Shown here: piece after piece, positions 33,851 through 43,543 of the stretch | Position numbering within the stretch: the stretch's first letter is position 1 | Layout of the letters: the number at the start of each line of letters is the position of its first letter | Assembly: GCA_032718475.1 (NCBI GenBank) | Contig: JAUCBJ010006578.1 | Span: 1-52,090 of the forward strand | DNA length: 52,090 bases | Source: Nemertoderma westbladi | Taxonomy: Eukaryota > Xenacoelomorpha > Nemertodermatida > Nemertodermatidae | Reading direction: 5' to 3' | The notes under the pieces: model-generated | What the model was told of the DNA's origin: nothing | Database searches by the model: none | What the model saw: only the letters and a program-made list of their open reading frames with translations | Made by a program: the position numbers and the translations under genes

Positions 33851-34998
33851 GCCGAAACCAATCGAAACTGTCGAAATGGTTGCCAATGCAGTCACCAACG
33901 GGATGACGGCCGAAGATATTCAATACTCTATCTTATGCAATCTCAAATATTCAATGTTCGATCCCTAGATGGGGCAGTACTGTTTGGGCACATTGCTTTA
34001 AATGCTGCAGCCTAGCCCAACCCTGGCTTTCATCCTTCAGTGGTCGATTGGGAACTAAGGCAACTTCAACTTGGGAAACAGAGTGGAAGGGTTTACTGTG
34101 GAATATCACCCATGGTCGCATTCCTTGGCTTAACGAGCCTAAAAGATTCTCCCATTCAAATATTCAATTCGGTACTGTACCTTCAATTAAATATTCAATC
34201 TTAGTATTATTTCTGTGCTTCGTTATTTAATAATGTGATTAGATAAAAAAAATAAATTAATGAAATATAATTCATCTGTTAATTATTACAAAAAAAAAAA
34301 TCCAACATTATATTAACATTTATATAGTTTTGAATTAAATGTTTCGAAATCAACAGTCATTCAATGAACTTATACAGCAGTGTCATATATATTGCGTATC
34401 CCTTGGCTGCTTGGTTTAATCACTATTCTTTATTCAAGTATAACTGAATCCTGGCCCGGCGCCTTCACCCTCCACTGATAATTTAAAATCGTAACTTATT
34501 CACTCTTTGACTAAATTATACCAAACTTGGTAAACATGTAAGCTTGTCTATCGGCTAAAATAAACACTAAAGTTTCCCCTATAATGTTTTTTCCTATAGA
34601 ACAGGATGCAGTTTTATTTTAGTAGTAAACAAGCTGTTATTTGCGTTGATTTTCACCTGGAGAGGGAAGAATATTGATTGCCCCCCCCCCCCCCCCCCCC
34701 CCTGCAGTTAAGTAAGTGAAAATATTTCGGCACCATTTAATTTTATTATCACGGTCGCACATCACTGTCAAAAGATACAATTCATTATAAACATAACAAA
34801 ATTAATTATAATAATTCTAAAAATATAAGGCAGATTATCCTAAAGTTAGCTCTTTTGTCTTTAGCAATCTTATGCATTGACAAGACTTATAAAATAATTG
34901 ATGTTGAATAATTTATTATTAAGATTAAAATATATTATTAGGAATTCGAAGAAAGCAAATTGTATTGAGTTAGTATTGGCAAGTTAATCTCACAAACC
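33851..34998. other. Non-coding stretch with 22-base poly-C run
   Basis: C-run at 34681-34702, otherwise AT-rich. No gene or element recognised. Confidence 0.5.
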
Positions 34999-35001
34999 AG
35001 T

Positions 35002-35640
35002 CTAGTCTAACTTTAGAGTAGCCTTGTTCGATTGTTCCAGGTTTAGGCCTATAGATTCCACCGTCTTCGTTCCAGGTTTAATTCTGTAATAGACTTTGTT
35101 ATCCGTCTCGATCGCTTCGCTATGCACCATCTTACTGGGTTTAATAAACTCCATCGCCTTCCTGTCGTTCTCTGTTTTGTAGATTAATTCGCCATCGTCT
35201 GATCGCTTTGGTTGCGTGTTTAATACTGTCAGACTGTAATAGACTCCGTTATCCATCTCGATCGCTTCGCTATGCACATCTTACTGGGTTTAATAAACTC
35301 AGAAACTCCATCGCCTTCCTGTCGTTCTCTGTTTTGTAGATTACTTCGCCATCATCTGATCGCTTTGGTTGCGTGTTTAATACTGTAATAGACTCAGCCG
35401 CCATCGTATCGTTCTGGATACATTGAATAGACTCCATCAGTCCATTGTCCATCGTGATCGTTTCATTGTTACGATTAATTGACTCCTTCGCCTCCTCGTA
35501 TTAGGAATCCGGCCGGCTTTCGTAGATTCCGCCATCGTTCAGCAGTTCAGTGTTTTTAATCAAAGTCGGAATTCCGGCACTGGCACCACGATCAACAATT
35601 TCGGAAGTAACTCCGTCAACAACACTCGGTGCTCGGGGAT
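35002..35640 (-). pseudogene. Decayed coding-like region with internal tandem repeats
   Basis: Minus-strand frames contain two copies of a repeat unit with a 157-base period: (L/V)NTQPKRSDDGE, then IYKTENDRKAMEF, then SEAIE-DN-VYY. The first part, upstream to about 35640, reads GVTSEIVDRGASAGIP and ELLNDGGIYESRPDS before a TAA near 35504. A one-base deletion near 35275 (GCACATC versus GCACCATC in the other repeat) shifts the frame between the two repeats. Both frames otherwise look like real protein. No domain is recognised; it could be a decayed secreted or membrane protein or a transposon protein. Confidence 0.45.
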
Positions 35641-36413
35641 TAAAAAATACAACTATCGGCTGATTGGGCGACTTGTAACTGGGCGATCATCTATCTGATA
35701 GTTGAAAAAGACTGTCTGACAGTTGGTTTCAGACTATCTGATAGTTAGAGCCCCATGGGTAAATCCTTACCCCATGGGCTGTTACCTCTCTGACTGACAG
35801 CGCAACAGCCCCTATAGTTTCCTTGTGCTTTTACAAAAATCACACCCTGACATTCGATTCAGGGTACCTTATTGTTAACCCTTATTCAATTGTTTCTAGA
35901 CCAACAATTTTTTCGCGCACCAACCCTTTTGTATTGTTGTTATTATTAAACAAGGTGGGAGTAATTAAAAGTACAAAAGGCAGGCCACAAATAATACACT
36001 TTAATGGATACCGTCACAGTATTTGAAATAAACAAGTTAATAAAATATATTCGGAATGTGCTCAACGGGAATCTGCGGCATACCAACGCATTTACAGGAA
36101 GACATTTTGCTCCACAATAGTAACTGTTATGAACTATGGTACATTGTAACAATAATGGAAGCAAGGAATAAACTTTTAATGTTGTCTTAAAGCCGATAAT
36201 TTAAAACAAAATATTATTAAAATCTCAAAATATTCGGAAACTGACATATGTCATAGCTTGTCATATGCAACTGTCATATTGGGAAATTTACCGACCATAC
36301 CAGATCTAGTTATTGGGGAAGTGACTCAAAGGGAAAGTGACTTAAGGTAAATATTATTGGGGAAAAGTCTCATTGGGGAAAGGAGGTAAACGCTACACCT
36401 ACACTACTTACAC
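35641..36413. other. Spacer before element C
   Basis: Non-coding, with short repeated TGATAGTT-type segments at 35696-35745 and ATTGGGGAAA-type repeats at 36345-36385. The segment GGGTAAATCCTTACCCCATG... lies at 35757-35815 in inverted orientation to 32940-33005. Confidence 0.4.
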
Positions 36414-36943
36414 TATTAGCTTATTCAATCCCGCTAACACCCCATAAAGTTATAAGCCGATAAGCAATATTGGGAGCCACGAGATTGGATAATTAACCAA
36501 CTCGTGCCATCCCAATAAGAGTGGGAAGGAAGCACACAATAAAGGGTCAGGGGCCAAACCCCTAACCCAGAGAGAACAGATGGAGTGAACGGGAACACTC
36601 CACGGGGTGCCAACAAGGGTATCAACCAATCAGAGGGGGGCAAGGCATCGATTAGGTAGTAATTAGGCCAACCGTGCAATATAACCAGTAACCCAATATC
36701 AGTAATTCAGTTATCTCAGTGCAGTAGTGCTAGCATAGGTTAATTAGTTTAGATAGGGGAGCACGGGACTTTTAGTTACCGTATCCCGCCTTCCATATAC
36801 TATACAATATATCTATATCTTATACCTCTATTATTATACACCGAACTTCAGAACTCATTTTACTTTCATTCACTCTTTATACACGGCGGGGACGCGTGAA
36901 CTAAATACCGGATAAATCGGGATCCCTCCTGGATCCCGTCACA
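36414..36943 (+). repeat. 5' LTR of element C
   Basis: 530 bp, starting at TATTAGC (TGTTAGC in the 3' copy) and ending GTCACA. A GGGATC/GATCCC inverted pair precedes the end, as in element B. A TATA-like A/T-rich tract lies at about 36787-36840. The LTR differs from the 3' copy at a few scattered positions (for example GGATAA/GGGTAA, AGAGTG/AGAATG, CACGGGGT/CAAAGGGC). Confidence 0.9.
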
Positions 36944-37003
36944 GTAACTAAAACCAACCGCTGCCCTAGCTAGCCAAACCATCAGCCACCAATCACCAGC
37001 GAG

Positions 37004-38341
37004 ATGAGTCAATCGGGCGAGACACCGACGCGGACCCCGGACGAAGACCAAACGATCCGTGAGGCCGCAACCAGGCGATATAGACCCACGACGCCAGAGC
37101 CATCGATAACGGGCGAACCGGAAGTTCAAGACGAGGGGAGCCTGGAACAAGAGGTCGAGCCAAGAGGAAGGGAGAGCGAGACGGAGGGAGACGGAGATGA
37201 GTCGACACGGGACGGAGATCGGCGCACCGATGTCGCCGGCCAGCTACAGGCCGAGGGCGACGAGCGGCCCACCGAAACAGCGACGGTGGGGCCGACGGTG
37301 CGACGCCGGACGCGAAGAGACGGAGGAGACATCGGTACCGATGTCGCCGGCCAGCTACAGGCCGAGGGCGACGGACAGCCCACCGGAAGGGCGACGGTGG
37401 AGCCGCCGGTACGACGTCGAACCCGGAGGGACGGAGGAGAGGTCGGCGACGAGGACGTTGGGGTTTCAGAGCGACTTCGACGGGCCTACAACGCGACCCG
37501 AAAGCTAATAAAGGATGCCAAGAAGGAAGGGGCGAAGGTAGACGAGGTGAGACTGAGAAAGCGACTAGGTGAGTCGGATAGACACTTTAATTACCTAATA
37601 CGTTTTGGGCAGAGAGAACTAGCCGAGGGGAGAGCAAAAGGGGTTGCCGGCGAACTGTTTGAACTATGGGAGTGTGGGAGTATGGAACCTAGCGTAGCGC
37701 CAGTGTACATAGGGCCATACTTGGTCGATGCCCGGGGAGTAAAATTAGTGGGTTGGAGGGGACCCGAGGGGGGCGAATCCGAGGTTAACCCCGAGGATTC
37801 GGCCTCGTCGGTCGGAGAAAGTTCCGGGAAGCGGGGGAAAGTTAGTAGGTCGGGAAGGCGGAGGGGGTCCGTCGTAACCGATAAGTCTGCTACATCCTCC
37901 GCGAAAGAAAGAGTGGTGAGAGAGATAGGTGCCGCATACCGTCTCAACATGGTAGAGCAAGGTCAGAGGGAAATGGAGGAACGGTTAGAGGAGGGGAGAG
38001 TGCGGTTAGAGAGGGAAGCGGCATTGATTAGAGAAACCGGAGAGAGGGCCGAAAGGGCTTTGAGAAGCCTTAGGGAGTGTGAGGAAATAGAGGAAAAGGA
38101 GTGTAGGGAGCGTGAGGCGGAACGCAAGGAATATGAGGCAAGAGAGGAAAGGGAACGCAAAGAGCGTGAGGCGGAACGCAAGGAACATGAGGCGAGAAGG
38201 GAAAAGGAACGCAAGGAGCGCGAGGTGAGACGAAGGGAGAGCGCTAGGAGTGTAGCAGAGTCGGCCGCCCGGGACACCAAGAGAGTGGGCGGAGGAGAAT
38301 GGTATGGATGCAGAAGATCTAGAGACGATGGGTTGGAATAA
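37004..38341 (+). CDS. Gag-like ORF1 of element C
   Basis: A 445-codon ORF starting 60 bases after the 5' LTR, GC-rich and very rich in Arg, Glu and Gly. The N-terminus (REAATRRYRP near residue 23) matches the Gag start of element B. Residues about 75-135 hold a duplicated segment (TDVAGQLQAEGD..., RRRTRRDGG), visible at DNA level as a 114-120-base repeat (37223-37330 and 37337-37440). The C-terminal third is a long highly charged helix (coiled coil) with ERKEYEAREE-type heptads. It is placed as Gag by position and by homology to B; it has no zinc knuckle of its own. Confidence 0.6.
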   Translation: MSQSGETPTRTPDEDQTIREAATRRYRPTTPEPSITGEPEVQDEGSLEQEVEPRGRESETEGDGDESTRDGDRRTDVAGQLQAEGDERPTETATVGPTVRRRTRRDGGDIGTDVAGQLQAEGDGQPTGRATVEPPVRRRTRRDGGEVGDEDVGVSERLRRAYNATRKLIKDAKKEGAKVDEVRLRKRLGESDRHFNYLIRFGQRELAEGRAKGVAGELFELWECGSMEPSVAPVYIGPYLVDARGVKLVGWRGPEGGESEVNPEDSASSVGESSGKRGKVSRSGRRRGSVVTDKSATSSAKERVVREIGAAYRLNMVEQGQREMEERLEEGRVRLEREAALIRETGERAERALRSLRECEEIEEKECREREAERKEYEAREERERKEREAERKEHEARREKERKEREVRRRESARSVAESAARDTKRVGGGEWYGCRRSRDDGLE

Positions 38342-39026
38342 GAGTCCCAGCAAGTATCGGTATGGAGAGGGAGAGGAGCGGACGGTGGAGTGTCGGGAGG
38401 ACAAACCGGAGAAGTGTCCGGTGGAGTGTCCAGAGGAGCGTCCGGGAGAGACGCCGGTCCGGTTGAGAGGCATACCGACAAGGGGGAAGCCGAGTAAGAA
38501 TACAAGATGGAAAGGGAGAAGATGTGAGACGATCAGACCAGGGGCAGAGAAGCCCATGAATAAACATATGGTGGACAAAGGAGCCGGGAGAGTAGGAGGC
38601 GTGCTGCGTACGCACGTGGAACTGACAGAGTGCGAGGGGGCATTACATGGGCAGACATCGTGTATACCGAAGGACGAACGGGGGTCGTTGAAGCCTTTAA
38701 TGCCAGCACACATATTAAGGGGGAGGCCAGCAGAGGTGGCATCTAAGATTGAGGAGAAGAACAGGGGCGGCATTATACCGCCGGGTGACACGTTGAAGGG
38801 TGGCACTTTGCCGCCAAGGGACGACCACGAGATCAGAAACATAAATAACAGACAGCATTTGCAAAAACAGGAGAAAAGACCACCTATCGAATTGACAAGG
38901 AGAGCGGAGCGAAGAAATAGAGAACCTATAGGGGGGCAGTGGGAGAGTTGCCTGCTGGAGGAATCACCCCTTGGGTCGCTGAGTTGTCCAACAGGTTGGA
39001 CTGGGATGGAAGAGTTAGATCCGTAA
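38304..39026 (+). CDS. Overlapping second frame of element C
   Basis: A 240-codon frame begins 38 bases before ORF1 ends, in the next frame. It is GC-rich, basic and rich in Pro, Arg and Glu, with short repeated CPEERPGE/CPVECPE segments. It may be a natural extension of Gag by frameshift or a by-product of GC-rich DNA. No domain is recognised, and the opposite strand is also open here, so confidence is low. Confidence 0.3.
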   Translation: MDAEDLETMGWNKSPSKYRYGEGEERTVECREDKPEKCPVECPEERPGETPVRLRGIPTRGKPSKNTRWKGRRCETIRPGAEKPMNKHMVDKGAGRVGGVLRTHVELTECEGALHGQTSCIPKDERGSLKPLMPAHILRGRPAEVASKIEEKNRGGIIPPGDTLKGGTLPPRDDHEIRNINNRQHLQKQEKRPPIELTRRAERRNREPIGGQWESCLLEESPLGSLSCPTGWTGMEELDP

Positions 39027-39183
39027 AAGGTGCGGGCAGAGGTGTTACCTGTCTATTGGAAGGGGGACCTTAGCAAAGTTAGAGAAAAGTTTAGTCGTCC
39101 AAGTTTTGGACTGAGGGGGGTGGGATTGAGGGCGAGACGCCCTTCCCACAAACAAAATAATAAAATAAAAAAAAAAAATAGTA

Positions 39184-39795
39184 CATGGTAGGTACGCAGT
39201 TAGTAGGCAGAGAGTTAGTAAGAAGGTACGTAGTACCTAGTTAGTTAGTTAGTTAGGAGGTACGTAGTACCGCCAGTTAGAGAGTTAGTTAGAGGGTACG
39301 TAAGTACCGTTACTTAGTTAGTTAGTTAGAGGGTACGTAAGTACCGTTAGTTAGTTAGTTAGTTAGGAGGTACGTAGTACCGCCAGTTAGAGAGTTAGTT
39401 AGAGGGTACGTAAGTACCGTTAGTTAGTTAGAGAGTTAGAGGGTACGTGGTACCGATAGTTAGTTAGAAGAGTTAGAGGGTACGTAGTACCGATAGTTAG
39501 TTAGAAAAGTTAGAGGGTACGTAGTACCGATAGTTAGTTAGAGAGTTAGAGGGTACGTGGTACCGATAGTTAGTTAGAGAGTTAGAGGGTACGTAGTACC
39601 GATAGTTAGTTAGAGAGTTAGAGGGTACGTAGTACTGATAGTTAGTTAGAGAGTTAGAGGGTACGTAGTACCGATAGTTAGTTAGAGAGTTAGAGGGTAC
39701 GTAGTACCGATAGTTAGTTAGAGAGTTAGAGGGTACGTAGTACCGATAGTTAGTTAGAGAGTTAGAGGGTACGTAAGTACCGTTAGTTAGAAGAG
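39184..39795. repeat. 36-bp tandem repeats with a GGTACGTAGTACC palindrome
   Basis: Unit GTACGTAGTACCGATAGTTA plus GTTAGAGAGTTAGAGG, with a regular 36-base period from about 39430 to 39780 (about ten units); more irregular units precede them. Each regular unit contains the palindrome GGTACGTAGTACC. It separates the Gag module from the exonuclease module. Confidence 0.92.
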
Positions 39796-40278
39796 AGGGA
39801 GTAAGAGGTAAAAAGGGGATATAGATATAGGTATTAGTTAGCAGTTAGTAGAGAGAGGGGGGCATATGAGTACAGCTGGATAAATCGTGTGGCCACACGA
39901 CGCATACTGCTGTACTGCATAGACCCACAGAGTAGGCCAGAATGTGGATTAGAGAATAGAGTAATCCATAGGCAGTAGTAAGTAGTAGGACAGTAGAATC
40001 AAAGTAAATAAATAAATAAATAGAATAGGGCTGAAAGTTGTAAAATAGTGGCAACACAAGGGAAGTTATTCTAGAACATAATAAAAGTAACGGACAGAAA
40101 TTGTAAATTACGCTCATTTACTAGCTTCAAAATTAATTAAGAATAATTTAGGTTGAAAGGCGCAGTTAAGTAGGAAATAGGCCATTATCGAACTGTACAG
40201 AACATCCTAGATACATCACTCATCTGTATTGCGCCTTGGTAAGGCACCACCTTGCAGGTGAGCGAGTGAACGTTCGGA

Positions 40279-40632
40279 ATGGCGAGTAAGTTGATCAGAA
40301 AGAGAAAGGCGGAGTCAGGAGGAAAGGAGATACTGGTGGATTTCACCGAGAGGCATCCGGAAGAGAAGACGAGAGGATACTACGAGAGGTTGGAAAGGGG
40401 TCACGCGGCACGAGCGCTGCAGGATCACTTCCGGGAGGCGCACGAACAGCGGCTGGTCGGGACCTACGGGACCCCGTCGCTGGACAACGCGATCTTCCAA
40501 CACTTCCACTACGTGGTGAAAGGGGTACGAGGCGAAGTTCGGGATTCCGAAATACCCGAGGGAATCACCGAGGAAGGACTGGAAGAGATTCATAGAGTCC
40601 GTCAACAGAGGAGGATATATGATCCTAGATGA
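40279..40632 (+). CDS. Short ORF upstream of the exonuclease-like ORF, element C
   Basis: 118 codons, GC-rich, Arg/Glu-rich helices, starting after a KLIRKRKAESGGKEIL basic stretch. No domain is recognised. Its last 14 bases overlap the start of the next ORF in another frame (ATG at 40619, stop TGA at 40630-40632), compatible with re-initiation or a frameshift joining the two. The start at ATG 40279 is plausible but not supported by homology. Confidence 0.5.
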   Translation: MASKLIRKRKAESGGKEILVDFTERHPEEKTRGYYERLERGHAARALQDHFREAHEQRLVGTYGTPSLDNAIFQHFHYVVKGVRGEVRDSEIPEGITEEGLEEIHRVRQQRRIYDPR

Positions 40633-42829
40633 CGAGGGAACCGTGGAAGACGAGGCGGGTTCGAGACGAGGAACGGCAGGGTCGGCCAGGACCATACTCC
40701 TACATTTGGCCGCGCCAAATGGGGACATCTTCTTATTCGACCTAGGGACGTATGGGAAGAAGGACGGGCCGAAATTAGACCGATTACCGAAAGCGGTACA
40801 AGTCTTAGTAAGAGAGAAGTCGACGACGAAAGTGGGATCGGCGATTCGCGAGGACGCGGAGAGGATCATCGGTCCGGACGCCACCAACCTCCTGGATATG
40901 CAGAAAGTCTTTATGGCTATGACGGCACCGGATGGATTGGGGGTAGTCGGAAACACAGGCCAATGCGGGGCGGTGGCGATGGGCCAATTATTGGGGCTCG
41001 TATGCCACAAACCGATGGACTGGGGGAAGTTTAGGGAAGAATACGGAGCAGAACTAGCGAACTCGCTAAAGTGGGGAGCGAGACCGGGAAAGCAGGAGGT
41101 ATATCAGTTCCGCAGGGGAGCGATAAAGGTATATCAGAAGCGATATATCCTGCAGGAGGACTGGATGATGATAAGTTTGCTTAACTTATTCATGACCGTG
41201 ATTATCGAGAGGGAACCAGGGGCATTTCTGTTATCGGGATCACCCCTAAGCTACAGGAGAGCCTTTAAAGTGGCCTTTGACGGTCTGGTAGACCACCCGG
41301 GGCTGAAGGGCGAGTCGGTGTACTACAACAGCCGACATCTGGTAGACGGGGAGACAGATACACCGTATCAGAGATGGGAGCAGCTAGAGACGGATAGACG
41401 AGAAGCAAAGCGACTGGAAGAAGTCGCTAGACGGGAGAGGATAGAAGCAGAGGAGAGGGAAGAGGAGGCCAGGACACAGAGTTACGGCTTCGAGGAACAG
41501 GCGGGCCTAGACGAACTTCATTGGACTTCGTCAGGGAGTTCGGGGGAGTCTCTAGGGCGAGAATTGGGATGGACGGTGGGATCGCCGAAACAGTCGACGT
41601 CGGGGTTGCAAACGATGCCCATACCAGCGGGCGCCGAGGGCGACCAACCGCCAAGGAAGTTAAGGGAGCTAGAGGGATGGAGAGCTACGGGCGAGAGCCA
41701 AGGCGGGAAGGGACATAGTGGATCCATCGGGATACCGGGATTGGAGACACTACCGGAAGAGGAGGACGACGACGACGAGTTCGGAGAGATGCCGCCCATC
41801 GAGAGGATAGGCCACTCGGACACGGACTGGGTTGGCGGAAGGGTGGTGACGGCCAGTGGGGCGAGGGCCTTCTGGAACAGATCCGGCAAGCGGACCTGGG
41901 TGCACGAGGAGCCGGCGATGGATTTCGCGGGGAGCACCATCAGGTTGGGCGAGCAACCGGGGACGGCACCACGGATAGTATTCGGGGAGACGATGCCCGA
42001 GAGGGGCGGAGAGATCGACGTAGACAGGGAGACCAACGTAGAGAAGTTCGCCTACCAGCGACTCCACAGACCGCGGAGATCGCTTGGGACGAAAGACGAG
42101 GTGGGACGGGAGACATTGGTACTCGGCTGCGACTACTGTGGGAGACAGACCCATCGGGAAAGCAGCTGCCTATACCGGTTCCAACAGGGAACCTTTTGTC
42201 TCTACTGCAGAGAACCAAGTCACAGGATGGGGGCGTGTCCACGGTTGCATAACCGATGTCCAAAGTGCCACTTTCGGGGACACTACGGACGCGAGTGCGA
42301 CTGGATGAACGACGAGGAGAAGTTCACAAGATTCGAGGAGTGGGCCGACGTCGGGGCCATGACGCGCCAGCGCATGAAGGCCCAGGAGTTCAAGTGGGGT
42401 TTCTTCCTTATCAATCAGGAGACTCACATGGAAATCATAAAGCGGAGGCTACCGTTTACCTACCAAGAGGTAGCAACGGCGGCGTCGTACGCTGGAGTGA
42501 TGAACACGCAAAGGTATCTGGACAGGTGGACGCCAGAGAACCGAAGGGAGTTTAGGGATTTCTTGGCGGAGCACGTACCAAAGGCAATGAAAATGATCCT
42601 ATGGGACGCCACTAGAGGGAGACAACCGGGCCACTCTGAGGGGCCACCGGCGAAGCGATATCGGGCACTAATAACACCAGCGCCCAAGGAGCCAACGACC
42701 GGGATCAGCAAGGAAGTGGCGGCGAAGGTCCGAAAGCAGAAAGCGGATGATGCCAGAGGAACGGTGATAACCAAGAAACGACCCAGGGAAGAGGACGCCA
42801 GGGGGAACTACCCCCGGAGGAACAGATAG
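40619..42829 (+). CDS. DEDD-type 3'-5' exonuclease-like protein with three CCHC zinc knuckles
   Basis: 736 residues. Residues 3-7 (LDDEG) fit the Exo I motif D-x-E. Residues 25-42 (TILLHLAAPNGDIFLFDL) match the beta-strand/LFD pattern of RNase D/EXD1-like exonucleases. Residues 70-81 (TKVGSAIREDAE) fit the KVGxxIxxD Exo II region with the key Asp at 79, followed by NLLDMQKVF (90-98). Residues 148-181 (NSLKWGARPGKQEVY...YILQED) fall where the Exo III Y-x3-D region is expected, but the exact residues are unclear. Residues 257-290 form a charged helix and 380-390 an acidic run. Zinc knuckles lie at 504-517, 527-540 and 547-560, all C-x2-C-x4-H-x4-C. The C-terminus is basic. Nuclease activity is unproven. 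Exonuclease/knuckle fusions are not a known standard part of LTR elements to my knowledge. Confidence 0.6.
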   Translation: MILDDEGTVEDEAGSRRGTAGSARTILLHLAAPNGDIFLFDLGTYGKKDGPKLDRLPKAVQVLVREKSTTKVGSAIREDAERIIGPDATNLLDMQKVFMAMTAPDGLGVVGNTGQCGAVAMGQLLGLVCHKPMDWGKFREEYGAELANSLKWGARPGKQEVYQFRRGAIKVYQKRYILQEDWMMISLLNLFMTVIIEREPGAFLLSGSPLSYRRAFKVAFDGLVDHPGLKGESVYYNSRHLVDGETDTPYQRWEQLETDRREAKRLEEVARRERIEAEEREEEARTQSYGFEEQAGLDELHWTSSGSSGESLGRELGWTVGSPKQSTSGLQTMPIPAGAEGDQPPRKLRELEGWRATGESQGGKGHSGSIGIPGLETLPEEEDDDDEFGEMPPIERIGHSDTDWVGGRVVTASGARAFWNRSGKRTWVHEEPAMDFAGSTIRLGEQPGTAPRIVFGETMPERGGEIDVDRETNVEKFAYQRLHRPRRSLGTKDEVGRETLVLGCDYCGRQTHRESSCLYRFQQGTFCLYCREPSHRMGACPRLHNRCPKCHFRGHYGRECDWMNDEEKFTRFEEWADVGAMTRQRMKAQEFKWGFFLINQETHMEIIKRRLPFTYQEVATAASYAGVMNTQRYLDRWTPENRREFRDFLAEHVPKAMKMILWDATRGRQPGHSEGPPAKRYRALITPAPKEPTTGISKEVAAKVRKQKADDARGTVITKKRPREEDARGNYPRRNR

Positions 42830-43543
42830 GTTCCCAGAGTCGAGGGAGAGAGACTGGGACTTGGACGTGGTACGCCTGGAAGGCGCCGCGTGGGATGTAC
42901 GAACTATTAAGTACGAATTTAATTAATGCAAAATAATCATATAAGTGCAATTTGTATGTACGTACGTAGTAATTAGTAATCTACGAAATATACGATCGGA
43001 GTAAGTACTATAGTCATACAACCTTTCTCAATTAGCTACTGGGACTGGGGGATAACTGACTATGGCACTATGGACGAGACACCAGACAATTTCACACTTC
43101 TTGAGTGCGACGGCACAAGAGGGGGGGGGGGAGATTCGTCTGAAGGGAAGAGACAGTCGAAGTGAGGTTGAGGGACGGAATAATAGTGCGGAGTGCGGAG
43201 AGAGTGCGGACGCAATTCTAGTGTGGGGGGGGGGGGAGAATAAGAGGCTGAGTGGGGGACGAGGAGGTCCGAGTGTGAGAGAGTTAGGGTGAGAGTGAAG
43301 AAGAGATAGGGCGAAAGTGTTGGGGAAACAAAAGTTGCGTGAGAGGTGAGCGCGATCGGCCCGACATGAGACGCCAGGCGCACATGGGTAGCGTCATCAT
43401 ACCCATAGGGGGCGGCCTGGAAAGCCGACTCCGAGAGAAAAGAATTCCACCCCACACCCGATACTAGATCGGGATCCAGCGGGATTGTAGCGCACTTTTT
43501 GGTTGATGCTATCTTCTTACCGGGAAGATAGCATGGGGGGGAG
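42830..43543 (+). other. 3' non-coding region and polypurine tract of element C
   Basis: GC-rich to mixed, with G-runs at 43121-43131 and 43225-43236, and ending in the polypurine tract GGGGGGGAG (43535-43543) next to the 3' LTR. Inverted TATCTTCTTACCGGGAAGATA lies at 43510-43530. Confidence 0.8.

Noticed and set aside
36944-36965. tRNA primer-binding site after the 5' LTR of element C
   Set aside because: The sequence GTAACTAAAACCAACC does not begin with the TGG expected for the complement of a tRNA 3' end; I could not assign a tRNA.
37963-38842. Long minus-strand open frames of 180-278 codons opposite the element C Gag region
   Set aside because: They are shadows of a GC-rich, Arg/Glu-rich plus-strand ORF; they read as low-complexity Ser/Leu/Pro sequence with no motif.
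40315-41010. 231-codon minus-strand frame opposite the exonuclease-like ORF
   Set aside because: Shadow of the plus-strand ORF, which carries recognisable motifs and zinc knuckles; the minus frame has none.
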